Made by a program: the position numbers and the translations under genes
Notes under the pieces: generated by a model
Told to the model about the DNA's origin: nothing
The model's input: the letters and a program-made list of their open reading frames with translations, nothing else
Databases searched by the model: none
Part shown: one piece after another, positions 15,396 to 25,016 of the stretch
Position numbering within the stretch: position 1 is the first letter of the stretch
How the letters are laid out: every line of letters starts with the position of its first letter
From: an uncultured bacterium
GTDB taxonomy: Bacteria > Actinomycetota > Coriobacteriia > Coriobacteriales > Eggerthellaceae
DNA length: 64,000 bases
Direction: 5' to 3'
Assembly: GCA_905214325.1 (NCBI GenBank)
Contig: CAJMLT010000002.1
Span: 1 to 64,000 of the forward strand

Positions 15396-18044
15396 ATGGA
15401 GCGAACGGTGATATTGCTTCCCACTATCGATCAGGCACTTTCCTCGAGGAAGCACAACGCCCTTCACGATGGCGCTCCCTTTCCACCTCCCGTGATCACG
15501 ACTCCTGATCGCTGGATTGAGGATTTGTGGGAGGTGTGGGGGTCTTCCCGTCGCATCATCACCGGCGAGTGCCGCAGGACGGTAATGCTACATCTCCTGA
15601 AAGCCCAAGACACCCTGCCCCAAACGGCTGCGACGGCGATTCTCGTGGCAAGCTTCGTTAAGAGCTACAGTGGTCTGAGCGAAGTGGAGAAGGCGATCTG
15701 CGATCATCCCCTTTCGCTTTCACGCTCGGAAAAGGCCGTACTCGATCTTATCGAAAGCTATTTCGCCGAAATAGTCTCACGTGGGTTCATCGAGTACGGT
15801 CACGCATTACGCTATCTCGAAAGTCGCGTACCGCACACCGCAGTCCACCTCAAAGGTGATCTTGCCACCCCTCTTTGTTTCGATCGCTTTCTGCAACAGG
15901 GTGATTTCGTCATCGTACGAGATGAACCTGCTCCCGCTCTCATTCGGCCTCTACCTGCCGACGTCGAAGCGGGCTTTCTGTTTCCTTCGGGGGAAGCGGC
16001 GAGGTTTTCTCTTCTCGAAGAGGAAATAGAATCCCTTGTTGCCGATATGCCGGAAGCCGAGATACTGCTCGTCTGCACCGATCCCTTCCGCTCGTTCGAG
16101 CGTTTGAATTCCTTTCTCGATCAAAACGATATCGCTGCCCATTGCCGGGGAGGGAAACCTTTCATCGAAAGTCTTTTCGGTCGTGCCTATTGCAGCTTGA
16201 ATCTTTTTCGCCGCAGCGAAACCGACTCCTTCGATGCGTTGGCCGATTTTCTTCTATCTCCTTATTCCGGAGTGGAAAAGTCAAAGGCCTATCATCTGAT
16301 TACGACCATGAGGGCCGATCGTGCGCGCGATAGGGAGGAATGGGAGCGGTCGTTGCGCTGCTGTTCGCCGCATTATTCCTACTTCGAAGAACTCTTCACC
16401 GAAGCCGATGCGTCTATCGTTTTGGGCTATTTCGTCGATGTGATCAGGGATATTTTTTCCCATGACCCCGTTCGACGAGAGGAAGAACTAGCAGCTCTTT
16501 CTTCGCTGAGGTCCCTCTACGAGGGGGCCCGCGAGATGAATTGCGGCATCGAAGAGGTGATTCCCTTTGTCGAAGATCTTCGCCTGGTCGCCTCCCGTAG
16601 TGCGCACCTCGACGCTGCAGCCCATGTTACGTTCGCTTCTTTCGATCGAGGTGGCAAAGAGGAGCCGAATTCGTTCGATGCCGTCATCGTATGCGATCTG
16701 GATGCCAATTCCTATCCCGCAACGCGTAAGCATTCCGCGCTCGATCTTATGGCCGGGAAGCTGGGAATTGATGAGGTCGATACGACGCTCGACGATATGC
16801 GACGCTCATTTATTGCCTTGCAGCGCTGCTCACGTCGTGTATTCGTCTGTGAGCAGGTGCTCAACTTTCCCGAAGGAGATCAGGCCTATCCGGCGTTTTT
16901 CTACGAGGAATACCTTTCCGCCATGGGTGCTCCCGCCCCTTCGCATCAGGCCGGATTCATGTCGGTGGCTTCTTCGCGGGGTTGGCATGTTCTCTATCGT
17001 GGCGAGGAGCATATCGCTTCCGATCTGTCCGACCGAAGCGCCGATCACCCGCACGTTCTCGATATCCCGATGTCGGGAAGCATCGTCGATGAGCGTTTCG
17101 CTCACGGATCCTTCACGATGGATCGCGATGGGCAAAAGGATTCACCCCTTCTTCTATCACCTTCTTCCATAGAGCTTTATCTCACCTGCCCCTATCGATG
17201 GTTTGTCGAGCGGAAACTGAATCCCTCCGCGCCTGACGAGGAATTCGGCCCCCTCGAGCAGGGGACGTTCGTCCATGATGTGTTCTTCCGTTTCCACGAA
17301 CGGTTCCTCGCCGTCGACGGAAACGAACGGGTTACCGAAGACAATCTTTCCGAAGCCGAAGAATGTCTTGCGCAGGTTTTCGACGAGACACTTGCTCTCC
17401 AGCGTACGAAAACGAAGGACCGCTATCTTCCGCTGACCGAGATGGAGAAGTTGGATGCCCGTCGTCTCAAGACACAGATGCTACAAAGTCTCGAAAAGCA
17501 AGCACGTCTGCTCCCTTCGTTTGTTCCTTTCGCTCAGGAAAAGGAGATAGGACGCGATGCGCACATCCTCTATGCGGGGTCGAACTTGGTCGGGCGGGTG
17601 GATCGTGTCGATGTCGATCGGCGTTTCGGTAAGTTCGTCGTAATCGATTACAAGGGTGGTGTCTTCGATCATGAGGCGGGTTACCGTCCTGACGACGATG
17701 GGTTCGTCTTGCCCCATAAGGTCCAGGCTCTTATCTACGCACAGGCTCTTCGCACGCTCTTCCCCGACTGGGAGCCGGTGGGTGCGTTGTATCTGAGTTA
17801 TCGTGCATCCGAGGATAAAGGATCTCTTGCGGGATCGGTACTCGAAGGAGAAGAGGGCATCGCTTCTTTCGTCCGTCCTTCCAGCTACGTGGACATGAAC
17901 TTCTCCGCTTATCTCGATAAGGTTGAACAAGCTTTGGTTCCCTATGTTCAGAAGCTACGCGAAGGCATGATAGCCCCGCACCCCCGTGATTCCCATGCCT
18001 GTGAATACTGCGTTGTCCGTCATTGTCCGAGAAGGTGTGTATGA
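15396..18044 (+). CDS. addB: AddB-like PD-(D/E)XK nuclease / helicase-nuclease subunit
   Basis: Second subunit of an AddAB-type double-strand-break resection enzyme. The 882-residue protein has a degenerate helicase-like N-terminal half and a C-terminal RecB-family nuclease (LVGRVDRVD, FVVIDYKGG). Cysteines in LTCPYRWF and the C-terminal CEYCVVRHCPRRC form the four-cysteine iron-sulfur staple known in AddB. ATG 15396 has GGAGG about 8 bp upstream; the longer reading from 15360 adds 12 weak residues. Its stop overlaps the addA start as ATGA, so the two are coupled. The sequence is divergent, so AddB is assigned from architecture and the partner gene. Confidence 0.85.
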   Translation: MERTVILLPTIDQALSSRKHNALHDGAPFPPPVITTPDRWIEDLWEVWGSSRRIITGECRRTVMLHLLKAQDTLPQTAATAILVASFVKSYSGLSEVEKAICDHPLSLSRSEKAVLDLIESYFAEIVSRGFIEYGHALRYLESRVPHTAVHLKGDLATPLCFDRFLQQGDFVIVRDEPAPALIRPLPADVEAGFLFPSGEAARFSLLEEEIESLVADMPEAEILLVCTDPFRSFERLNSFLDQNDIAAHCRGGKPFIESLFGRAYCSLNLFRRSETDSFDALADFLLSPYSGVEKSKAYHLITTMRADRARDREEWERSLRCCSPHYSYFEELFTEADASIVLGYFVDVIRDIFSHDPVRREEELAALSSLRSLYEGAREMNCGIEEVIPFVEDLRLVASRSAHLDAAAHVTFASFDRGGKEEPNSFDAVIVCDLDANSYPATRKHSALDLMAGKLGIDEVDTTLDDMRRSFIALQRCSRRVFVCEQVLNFPEGDQAYPAFFYEEYLSAMGAPAPSHQAGFMSVASSRGWHVLYRGEEHIASDLSDRSADHPHVLDIPMSGSIVDERFAHGSFTMDRDGQKDSPLLLSPSSIELYLTCPYRWFVERKLNPSAPDEEFGPLEQGTFVHDVFFRFHERFLAVDGNERVTEDNLSEAEECLAQVFDETLALQRTKTKDRYLPLTEMEKLDARRLKTQMLQSLEKQARLLPSFVPFAQEKEIGRDAHILYAGSNLVGRVDRVDVDRRFGKFVVIDYKGGVFDHEAGYRPDDDGFVLPHKVQALIYAQALRTLFPDWEPVGALYLSYRASEDKGSLAGSVLEGEEGIASFVRPSSYVDMNFSAYLDKVEQALVPYVQKLREGMIAPHPRDSHACEYCVVRHCPRRCV

Positions 18045-21000
18045 ACCTCGACATTTCGACACCTCAACAACGAGCGATCATCACCACGCTCGATGCTCCT
18101 TTGATGGTTGAAGCGGGGGCGGGAAGCGGTAAGACCTTCACCCTTACGCAGCGTATCGCCTATGCACTTTTACCTGCATCGCCGGATGAGGCTCCCTTCC
18201 TGCATGGCATCGATGAGGTTTTGGCTATCACATTCACCAAGAAGGCCGCAGCCGAGCTGAAGGCCCGAATAAAATCCCTGTTGCTCCAAGAGGGATTGAC
18301 CGATGCGGCGCTTGGTGTCGATGATGCGTGGATTTCAACGATTCACGGCATGTGTGCCCGTATTCTGCGTGAGCATGCTCTCGAATTGGGAATCGATCCT
18401 GCATTCGAGGTGCTCGAGGAGTATCGCGCACGGGAATTGTTCGCGAAGGCTTTCGAACAGGTTGCCACAGTCATCAGAACGGATGACTCCCTCGAGCATC
18501 TGCGGCGTCTTCTCGGTCAGCGGACCCTTATGGGATTCGGTTCCCGAAGTGCCGGTATCATCGATCAGGTGAATATCCTGCTCTCCCGTGTGCACGCGAT
18601 GCCGGGAGGGTTTTCCTCGCTCGTTCTGGGGCAGACGGACCTCACGCCTTCGTACATTATGAGGAGCATGATCGAGCTTGGCGATGAGTACCGGATGGTG
18701 AGTGAGACGTGGTCTTCGCCGACGAAAACCGATATGAAATACCTCGACCAACTGTCGGTTGCGATGGAGCGGGCGCAACACTATCTTCCGACGATATCCA
18801 CCGCGCGCTTCACCGATGAAGAATTCGATCCCGCTCGCTTCATGCGCGTTTTCTTTTCGTTCCCTAAGACCTCCCCGCTTTATCGCAGTAAGAAAGAAGA
18901 TGCCGATTTCTTCGATGACTATCGTCTCTCCTATGCTCGATGGGCCCTTGAGGTGGAGGTACTTTGTGCGAGAGGCGACACCGAGGCGCTTATCGAACTC
19001 GCCCGTTTGGTGGACGATGAATACAAGATGCTCAAAGGGCCGTCGTGTTTCGACAATGATGATCTGTTGATGGATACCTATCGGGCCCTGTGTGGGAATG
19101 AGGATCTGGCGCGTCATTACCGTGATCGGTTTTCCCTGATCATGATCGATGAGTTTCAGGATACCGATAAGTTGCAGGTGGCCATTATCGGAGCCCTTGC
19201 CAAAGAAGACGCCTCCAACATCTGTACCGTAGGGGATGCCCAGCAGAGCATCTATCGGTTCCGCGGTGCCGATGTCAACGTGTTCTATGATTTTCGCGAC
19301 GACATGAAAGCGAAGCGGGAGCGTGCCCGCTTCATTTCCTTGCCGGACAACTTCAGGAGCCATCGCGATATCCTGCATCTGGTCGATCGTATCTTCGAGC
19401 AGTCACGGACCTTCGGGGATCGGTTCCTTTCCCTCAAGCCCCGCTCGGCCTGTAACGATGTCGATGATCCGATCTTTCGTGACCGCTCCCGTGTCGAGTT
19501 GCACGTTTTCGATGCTCAGGGAAAAGCACATATCGAAGATGCCCGTCTTTCGGCGGCTCGGGCCATCGCCCGTCATTTCGCGTCTTTGCGCGCCGCCGGG
19601 TCCTCGCCTGCCGATATGGTTGTGCTCCTCGGTGCGATGAGCAATGCCGATGTGTATGCCCAAGCGCTTGCCGATGAAGGATTCGACAGTATCATGGCGG
19701 GTGGCTCCCTGTTCGCGACCGCTCCCGAAGTCGATCTTATGGGATCCATTTTGCGCTTGGGAGCCGATGTGCGGGATGAACGCGCCCTGTATGAGGTTCT
19801 CTCCTCGCCTCTGTTTTCGCTCTCCGATAAAGCGCTGCTCGTGTTGCGTGAGGGCCTCTTCGATGGTGAACGATGTGTGAGGCGCACTCTTTCCGCGGGA
19901 TTTTTCTCGGATGACGATTGGGCGGAGATTCTTTCCCCTGATGAGCAGGAGGGCCTTTCCCATGCGCGTTTCTGTTTGAACCGGTTTTTTTCCGATCTCG
20001 ACAGCACCGATGTCGTTTCATCCGTGCGCGGATTACTCTCCTCTTCGGGATGGTTCGGGCGTTTGGAAGGGCAGGGCAGTGATGGTCTTGCCGTAGCGGG
20101 AAACGTACTCAAAGCCCTGCGCATCATCGAGGAGATAGACGCGATAAGCACCGGGATATCCCGAACGAGTCTTGCGTTCTCATCGCGTATATCCGATGCC
20201 AAAGAGGCTCCCGGGATTCTCACGACGACATCCGCGGATTTCGTGCGCATTATGACCGTTCATGCGAGCAAAGGCCTTGAATTCCCCCATGTTGCTTTGG
20301 CTGAACTGAGAGATGGGACCATGGCCGGCTCACGATTTTTGGTCGAGAACGTGGGTGATGAAACGTTCGTCGTTCAGCGGGCCACCCTTGATTCCGCATC
20401 GGAGAAAACCGCCAAGGAACTGCGTGATATTCTCGGCGACCACGAAAAAGGCCTTGGTGAGGACGTCTTGAAAGCGCAGAGCCCCGGAGCCTTGGCAAGT
20501 GCGCTTCAGGCGTTCACCCGTAAACAGGAGCTCGAGGAGGCACGGCGACTTCTTTACGTTGCGCTCACCCGTGCCGGAAAATCTTTATGCATGGCTCTTG
20601 CGATTCGGGGAAATAAGGAATTCGACTATGAGCGCAAAGGGGTCATCGGCGACTTGTATGCGGCGCTGAAATGGGAGAAGAGTGCATCCGCCGTCAGTCA
20701 GTCGATCGAATACGGAGCCGAGCTTCCGGCATCCATGACGTTGACGGTCCTAACGGAACCGATCGATGAGCCCGAACATGATGGAGTGGAGGATCTTCCT
20801 TTCGTCATCTTCGACCGCCCGTCTCCGCGTCCGTCGGTCTATCCGTCGGTTTCGTCACGTGGTACCGCGGTTTTTTCCTACTCTTCATTCGATGAGGGAT
20901 TCGTGCCGATGCCCGTTGAGGGTGAATATGTTTTCGGCGAGTCGTTCTTGCGGGAGGGTGAGCAGAAGGACTCCCTTTTCGATGAGGTGTCAGCCGATCT

Positions 21001-21604
21001 GCTCTCCCGTCGTGCCTTGTCGTTGGGGCTCGCCTTCCATCGTCTCGCTCAGCGGGCCATCGAGTGTTGTGGTGAGGATCGCGTTTTCATCGCCCCATCG
21101 CACGAGGAGATCCTTACCCGTGCGCAATCGTTTGCGCTTGACGAAGAGCAGTGCATTCGATTGAGGAATGCTTGCGATCTCTGGTTTTCAAGCGAAGTCG
21201 CCCGTCGCTTCTGCGATCATCGTTTCCGTTTCGCAGAGGTACCATTCATGGTGGCCCTCGACGATGGAGGGGAGACGTTATTCCTCGAAGGGGAAATCGA
21301 CGCTCTCGCCTACGACGATGAAACCACGGCTTATTTCGTCGATTATAAAACGGGGGGAGCTCAGATGCGAAGCGAGGAGGAACTTCTCGCGAAGCACCGC
21401 CTGCAGGCCCAGTGCTATGCATATGCGCTGTTGAGGCAGGGATTCGTGCATGTCGAGGCGACCTTCGTCCGTGTGGAGTGTGCCGATCTCGCCAAAGCAG
21501 GAGAACCGCAGACGTTGCATTACTCCTTCGAAGAGGGTGATCTCGATGTTCTGGAGGCAACCATACTCGAAGCATGTCGGCGTTCCCGAAGGCGTGATCG
21601 ATGA
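18041..21604 (+). CDS. addA: AddA-like UvrD-family helicase/exonuclease
   Basis: Large subunit of the AddAB helicase-nuclease that processes DNA breaks for RecA loading. The 1187-residue protein has Walker A AGAGSGKT, ITFTKKAAAELKARI (motif Ia), IDEFQDTD (Walker B), GDAQQSIYRFRGA (motif III), VHASKGLEFPHV (motif V region) and RRLLYVALTRA (motif VI). The C-terminal nuclease domain has EGEIDALAYDD and FVDYKTGG with the catalytic D/K. ATG 18041 overlaps addB by 4 bp and follows AGAAGG. Whether chi-like hotspots are recognised is not visible. Assignment is strong. Confidence 0.93.
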   Translation: MNLDISTPQQRAIITTLDAPLMVEAGAGSGKTFTLTQRIAYALLPASPDEAPFLHGIDEVLAITFTKKAAAELKARIKSLLLQEGLTDAALGVDDAWISTIHGMCARILREHALELGIDPAFEVLEEYRARELFAKAFEQVATVIRTDDSLEHLRRLLGQRTLMGFGSRSAGIIDQVNILLSRVHAMPGGFSSLVLGQTDLTPSYIMRSMIELGDEYRMVSETWSSPTKTDMKYLDQLSVAMERAQHYLPTISTARFTDEEFDPARFMRVFFSFPKTSPLYRSKKEDADFFDDYRLSYARWALEVEVLCARGDTEALIELARLVDDEYKMLKGPSCFDNDDLLMDTYRALCGNEDLARHYRDRFSLIMIDEFQDTDKLQVAIIGALAKEDASNICTVGDAQQSIYRFRGADVNVFYDFRDDMKAKRERARFISLPDNFRSHRDILHLVDRIFEQSRTFGDRFLSLKPRSACNDVDDPIFRDRSRVELHVFDAQGKAHIEDARLSAARAIARHFASLRAAGSSPADMVVLLGAMSNADVYAQALADEGFDSIMAGGSLFATAPEVDLMGSILRLGADVRDERALYEVLSSPLFSLSDKALLVLREGLFDGERCVRRTLSAGFFSDDDWAEILSPDEQEGLSHARFCLNRFFSDLDSTDVVSSVRGLLSSSGWFGRLEGQGSDGLAVAGNVLKALRIIEEIDAISTGISRTSLAFSSRISDAKEAPGILTTTSADFVRIMTVHASKGLEFPHVALAELRDGTMAGSRFLVENVGDETFVVQRATLDSASEKTAKELRDILGDHEKGLGEDVLKAQSPGALASALQAFTRKQELEEARRLLYVALTRAGKSLCMALAIRGNKEFDYERKGVIGDLYAALKWEKSASAVSQSIEYGAELPASMTLTVLTEPIDEPEHDGVEDLPFVIFDRPSPRPSVYPSVSSRGTAVFSYSSFDEGFVPMPVEGEYVFGESFLREGEQKDSLFDEVSADLLSRRALSLGLAFHRLAQRAIECCGEDRVFIAPSHEEILTRAQSFALDEEQCIRLRNACDLWFSSEVARRFCDHRFRFAEVPFMVALDDGGETLFLEGEIDALAYDDETTAYFVDYKTGGAQMRSEEELLAKHRLQAQCYAYALLRQGFVHVEATFVRVECADLAKAGEPQTLHYSFEEGDLDVLEATILEACRRSRRRDR

Positions 21605-21689
21605 TGGTGCTTCGTCACTCGGTGGTTAATGGATGTTCCTCGTCCCTCTTCGATGAGGGTTCTTCGATCCAGTGGTAAAGTGACGTCAC

Positions 21690-22985
21690 ATGGATACCTT
21701 GTTTACGGAAATAGAAGATCGCGCTCGGGGGGAGAACGCCCCCTTGGCGGTACGTATGCGTCCCCGTTCTCTCGATGATATCGTAGGTCAGGAAGAGGCG
21801 CTCGGTCCGCAGACGTGGTTGCGCAGCGCCATAGAGAACGATTCACTTTCCTCTATCATCCTGTTCGGACCGGCGGGCACGGGCAAGACATCACTCGCCC
21901 GTGTTATCGCACTCACGACGCATGCTCACTTCGTCGAAGTTTCGGCAATCGGTGGTACCGTTGCCGACCTGCGCCGCGAAATCGCCGAAGCGGATAAACG
22001 TCTCGTTCATAGGGGATTGCGCACTATTTTGTTCGTTGACGAGATACATCGTTTCAACCGAGCTCAACAGGATGCTCTTCTTCATGCGGTTGAAGATGGG
22101 ATCGTGGTGCTTATCGGCGCGACGACGGAAAACCCTTTTTTCGAGGTGAATTCGGCGCTTATATCACGTTCACGCGTGGTGGAGATGAAAACGCTCACCG
22201 ATGAGAATATAGGGGTGATCATCGATCGAGCCCTGGTTGACGAACGGGGCCTCAAGGGGGCTTTCGGGTTGGATTCCGATGCGCGACAAGCGCTCCTGCT
22301 TTTAGCGGGGGGAGATGCCCGAAGCGCTCTCAATACCTTGTCGCTTGCCGCTGATCTTGCGAAAGCGGAAAAGGCTTCTGCGATCACGGCCGACATGGTA
22401 CACAAGGCCATCCCGCATCGGGCTCTCCCCTATGACAAGAATAAGGATATGCACTACGACATCATTTCGGCTTTCATAAAGTCGATGCGCGGGTCGGATC
22501 CGGATGCCGTCCTCTATTGGTTGGCGCGTATGATCGATGGGGGAGAGGACCCCAAATTCATCGCACGACGCATCTTCATCTTTGCCGCCGAGGATATCGG
22601 TAATGCCGACCCTCAGGCGGTTCTCATCGCCGAAGCAGCCTTCAAAGCCGCCGAAGTCATCGGTTATCCCGAGTGTCGTATCAATCTTGCGCAGGCGGCG
22701 GTCTACATGGCGCTTGCTCCCAAATCAAACGCATCCTACATCGGGCTCGCTGCCGCCATGCGGGAAGTGAAGCAGGGCCCCCTGCGTGAGGTTCCCAGTT
22801 ATCTTCGTGATCGTCATCGTCCCGGGTCGGATGAGTATGGAGAATATCTCTACCCCCATGATTATCCCGGTGGCTACGTCGATCAACGCTATCTTCCCGA
22901 GGGGCTCGATAAAGGATGCTTCTTCTCTCCGACGGAGCGCGGTTGGGAATCCTATCGTGTAAATGCGTCCTCGCGCGACATGTAA
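21690..22985 (+). CDS. rarA: Replication-associated recombination protein A (RarA/MgsA)
   Basis: AAA+ ATPase related to clamp loaders that acts at stalled replication forks. The 431-residue length is usual. Motifs are PLAVRMRPRSLDDIVGQ at the N-terminus, Walker A GPAGTGKTS, Walker B FVDEIHRFN, sensor 1 GATTENPFFEVN and the C-terminal tetramerisation domain with RGSDPDAVLYWLARM and PNSY-like PKSNASYIGL. The start is ATG 21690; the preceding TGACGTCA palindrome (21681-21688) leaves no clear ribosome-binding site. It follows addA by 85 bp, placing three genome-stability genes together. A weak hairpin CCCTC/GAGGG (21644-21659) lies between. Confidence 0.95.
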   Translation: MDTLFTEIEDRARGENAPLAVRMRPRSLDDIVGQEEALGPQTWLRSAIENDSLSSIILFGPAGTGKTSLARVIALTTHAHFVEVSAIGGTVADLRREIAEADKRLVHRGLRTILFVDEIHRFNRAQQDALLHAVEDGIVVLIGATTENPFFEVNSALISRSRVVEMKTLTDENIGVIIDRALVDERGLKGAFGLDSDARQALLLLAGGDARSALNTLSLAADLAKAEKASAITADMVHKAIPHRALPYDKNKDMHYDIISAFIKSMRGSDPDAVLYWLARMIDGGEDPKFIARRIFIFAAEDIGNADPQAVLIAEAAFKAAEVIGYPECRINLAQAAVYMALAPKSNASYIGLAAAMREVKQGPLREVPSYLRDRHRPGSDEYGEYLYPHDYPGGYVDQRYLPEGLDKGCFFSPTERGWESYRVNASSRDM

Positions 22986-23031
22986 GTATGGATAACGTGT
23001 TATATTGATTTGCGAAAGCAAGGAGGTCACT

Positions 23032-23664
23032 ATGGAAATTTTCGAATCACTCGTTCCTTTGGGTATCGTTATATTGTGTCTGGCCGGAGCTGCCGCGCTT
23101 GCGGGCATGGCCTATCTGTTCTTCTCACTGACGAAATCCTTGAAAGGAACTATGGCCAAGGTCGATCCACTTCTCGATGATGCCAAGGAACTCACCGAAA
23201 AATCCAAGGGGATCGTCGACAAGATCGATCCCATCATGGATCGTGCGACGTTGACCATAGACGCTGCGAATCTCGAGATCATGCGGGTTGACCAGATTTT
23301 GGAAGACGTCAATACGGTTACGGGAAACGTTGCCAAGGTATCGGGGTCCCTTGATGCCCTTACCGTTGTTCCCGTCGACCTGATCTCTTCGGTAACGGGA
23401 AAAATCCGCACTATGATACATCCTCATGTCGACAGCGAAGACACCGGCGTTAAGGCAAGCGCCTTCAACGCGGTCGACTCCGGTTTATCCTCGGTCGATG
23501 ACAAGATGGCCGACCTTCAGGTGGAAAAAGAAGCCCGCAGAGCCGAACATGAGGAAGAGGTCGCCCGCCGCGCTGCCTCTCATGGACTTTCCAATGAGAC
23601 GGCCCATACCATCAAAAACGCTGTTTCGGTTCAGGTGAACGCCGATACCGAATCGCTTTCCTAG
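23032..23664 (+). CDS. DUF948 domain-containing membrane protein
   Basis: 210-residue protein with one N-terminal membrane segment (GIVILCLAGAAALAGMAYLFFSL) followed by a long helical, probably coiled-coil region (VDPLLDDAKELTEKSKGIVDKIDPIMDRA) typical of DUF948. The C-terminal part is charged and rich in Ala/Glu/Arg. ATG 23032 has a strong AAGGAGGT at 23020-23027. The following AI-2E-type permease gene begins 15 bp after its stop, so the two are likely cotranscribed. DUF948 proteins are found next to general-stress and envelope genes in Gram-positive bacteria, but their function is not established. Confidence 0.85.
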   Translation: MEIFESLVPLGIVILCLAGAAALAGMAYLFFSLTKSLKGTMAKVDPLLDDAKELTEKSKGIVDKIDPIMDRATLTIDAANLEIMRVDQILEDVNTVTGNVAKVSGSLDALTVVPVDLISSVTGKIRTMIHPHVDSEDTGVKASAFNAVDSGLSSVDDKMADLQVEKEARRAEHEEEVARRAASHGLSNETAHTIKNAVSVQVNADTESLS

Positions 23665-23679
23665 GACATCTCGGGTATC

Positions 23680-24939
23680 GTGGTGGCAACTCCGAAAAGC
23701 TCTGAAACATTCGATGATGATTTCGCTCAGTTAAGCATGAAGACCATGCGGATGAGGCACCATCTCTACTTGGCCTCGTTCATCGTCATCGTGGGAGTGC
23801 TCGTATACTTTTTCGGGCAGCTTCTCAATATGCTTTCGGTCCCCGTCGGCATCATCGTGTGGGCTACCATCATCGTGTTCTGTCTCAGGGGGCCGGTGAA
23901 TTATCTCGAAAAGAAGGGCGTCTCCCGTTTTCTGGGGACGCTTTTCGCTTTTGCGCTCATGGTCGTTGTGTTGTTTCTCGTCGCGTGGTTGATGTTTTCT
24001 CCCGTTCTCGGCTTCGGTCAGCAATTCGCTTCGTTGATAGAGGGCATTCCGGGATACATCGCCACCGTTCGGGATTGGTTCAACGGGTTTTACGCCCAGT
24101 ATTCATCCATTCTTCAAGACGAACGGGTGGGAACATGGATCAACGATGCTCTTGCCGCTATGGGTTCGTGGTTCTCCACTTTCGCTCAATCGAGTGCCGA
24201 GGGCGTCGTCTTCTTCGGTTCGGGTGTCGCGACTGCGGCCATGGTCATCGGATTTGCTTTGGTCGTGGCTTTCTGGGTGCTCATGGAGCTTCCCGCCATG
24301 GGGCGTGAGGCAAAGCGTATCATCGGTCCCCGCTATCGTGAGGATGCGGACATGCTTTACTTCACGGCAACCCGCGTTATGGGGGGCTACATCAAAGGCA
24401 CGCTTGTTCAGTGTTTCCTGATCGGAGTTGCCTGTGCTATCGGGTTTGCCGTCGCCGGTCTTCCCAATGCCGCCGCTCTCGGTGCCATCGCCGGCATACT
24501 GAATATCATTCCCGTCGTCGGTCCTTGGCTCGGTGGTGCTCTGGCGGCCACCGTCGGAATTTTCGTCAGCCCCTTGATGGCGCTTATCGTTTTGGTCTAC
24601 ACCATCATCGTCCAACAGATCGTCTATACCTTCATATCTCCCAAGATCATGGCCAATTCCGTCGACATCCACCCCGCTTTGGTCATCCTCGCTCTGATGA
24701 CGGGCTCCGCTCTCGGTTTTGCCATGAGTGGATTTATGGGAAGTTTTGTTGGTATGTTGGCTTCAATTCCCGCCGTTGCTGCATTAAAATCTATCTTCGT
24801 GTATTACTTCGAGAAGAAGACGGGTCGTACCATCGTCGCCCAAGACGGCGTATTTTTCAAAGGGGATCCCGTAAGTTCGAACCCGAACCCCGTCATCGAT
24901 GCGACGGGCGGAGACTCCGAAAACCGTTTTGACTCCTAG
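23680..24939 (+). CDS. AI-2E family transporter (putative permease)
   Basis: 419-residue multi-spanning membrane protein with about seven or eight hydrophobic segments. Family features are GQLLNMLSVPVGIIVWA near the start, the long extracytoplasmic-type helix with FASLIEGIPGYIATV, the GGYIKGTLVQCFLIG segment and the C-terminal signature GILNIIPVVGPWLGG, then SPKIMANSVDIHPALV. Family members export AI-2, sodium or other solutes; the substrate here is unknown. The start is GTG 23680 (GTG 23683 also possible) with only a weak ribosome-binding site, so coupling to the DUF948 gene upstream is likely. Confidence 0.88.
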   Translation: MVATPKSSETFDDDFAQLSMKTMRMRHHLYLASFIVIVGVLVYFFGQLLNMLSVPVGIIVWATIIVFCLRGPVNYLEKKGVSRFLGTLFAFALMVVVLFLVAWLMFSPVLGFGQQFASLIEGIPGYIATVRDWFNGFYAQYSSILQDERVGTWINDALAAMGSWFSTFAQSSAEGVVFFGSGVATAAMVIGFALVVAFWVLMELPAMGREAKRIIGPRYREDADMLYFTATRVMGGYIKGTLVQCFLIGVACAIGFAVAGLPNAAALGAIAGILNIIPVVGPWLGGALAATVGIFVSPLMALIVLVYTIIVQQIVYTFISPKIMANSVDIHPALVILALMTGSALGFAMSGFMGSFVGMLASIPAVAALKSIFVYYFEKKTGRTIVAQDGVFFKGDPVSSNPNPVIDATGGDSENRFDS

Positions 24940-24947
24940 TAAACGCG

Positions 24948-24976
24948 ATACCGACGATCTTGCCATCATCGGTATA
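24948..24976 (+). repeat. Inverted repeat before alaS
   Basis: ATACCGACGAT and ATCATCGGTAT form arms with one mismatch around CTTGCC, 9 bp after the permease stop and 40 bp before alaS. There is no U-run, so it is a weak terminator or an operator-like dyad. Confidence 0.4.
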
Positions 24977-25016
24977 TATTCACTGGATTCGGACCATCGA
25001 ATAGGAAGATATCCGT

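Noticed and set aside
21681..21688. TGACGTCA palindrome just before rarA
   Set aside because: An 8-bp palindrome is expected by chance about once per 64 kb and there is no second site or promoter context.
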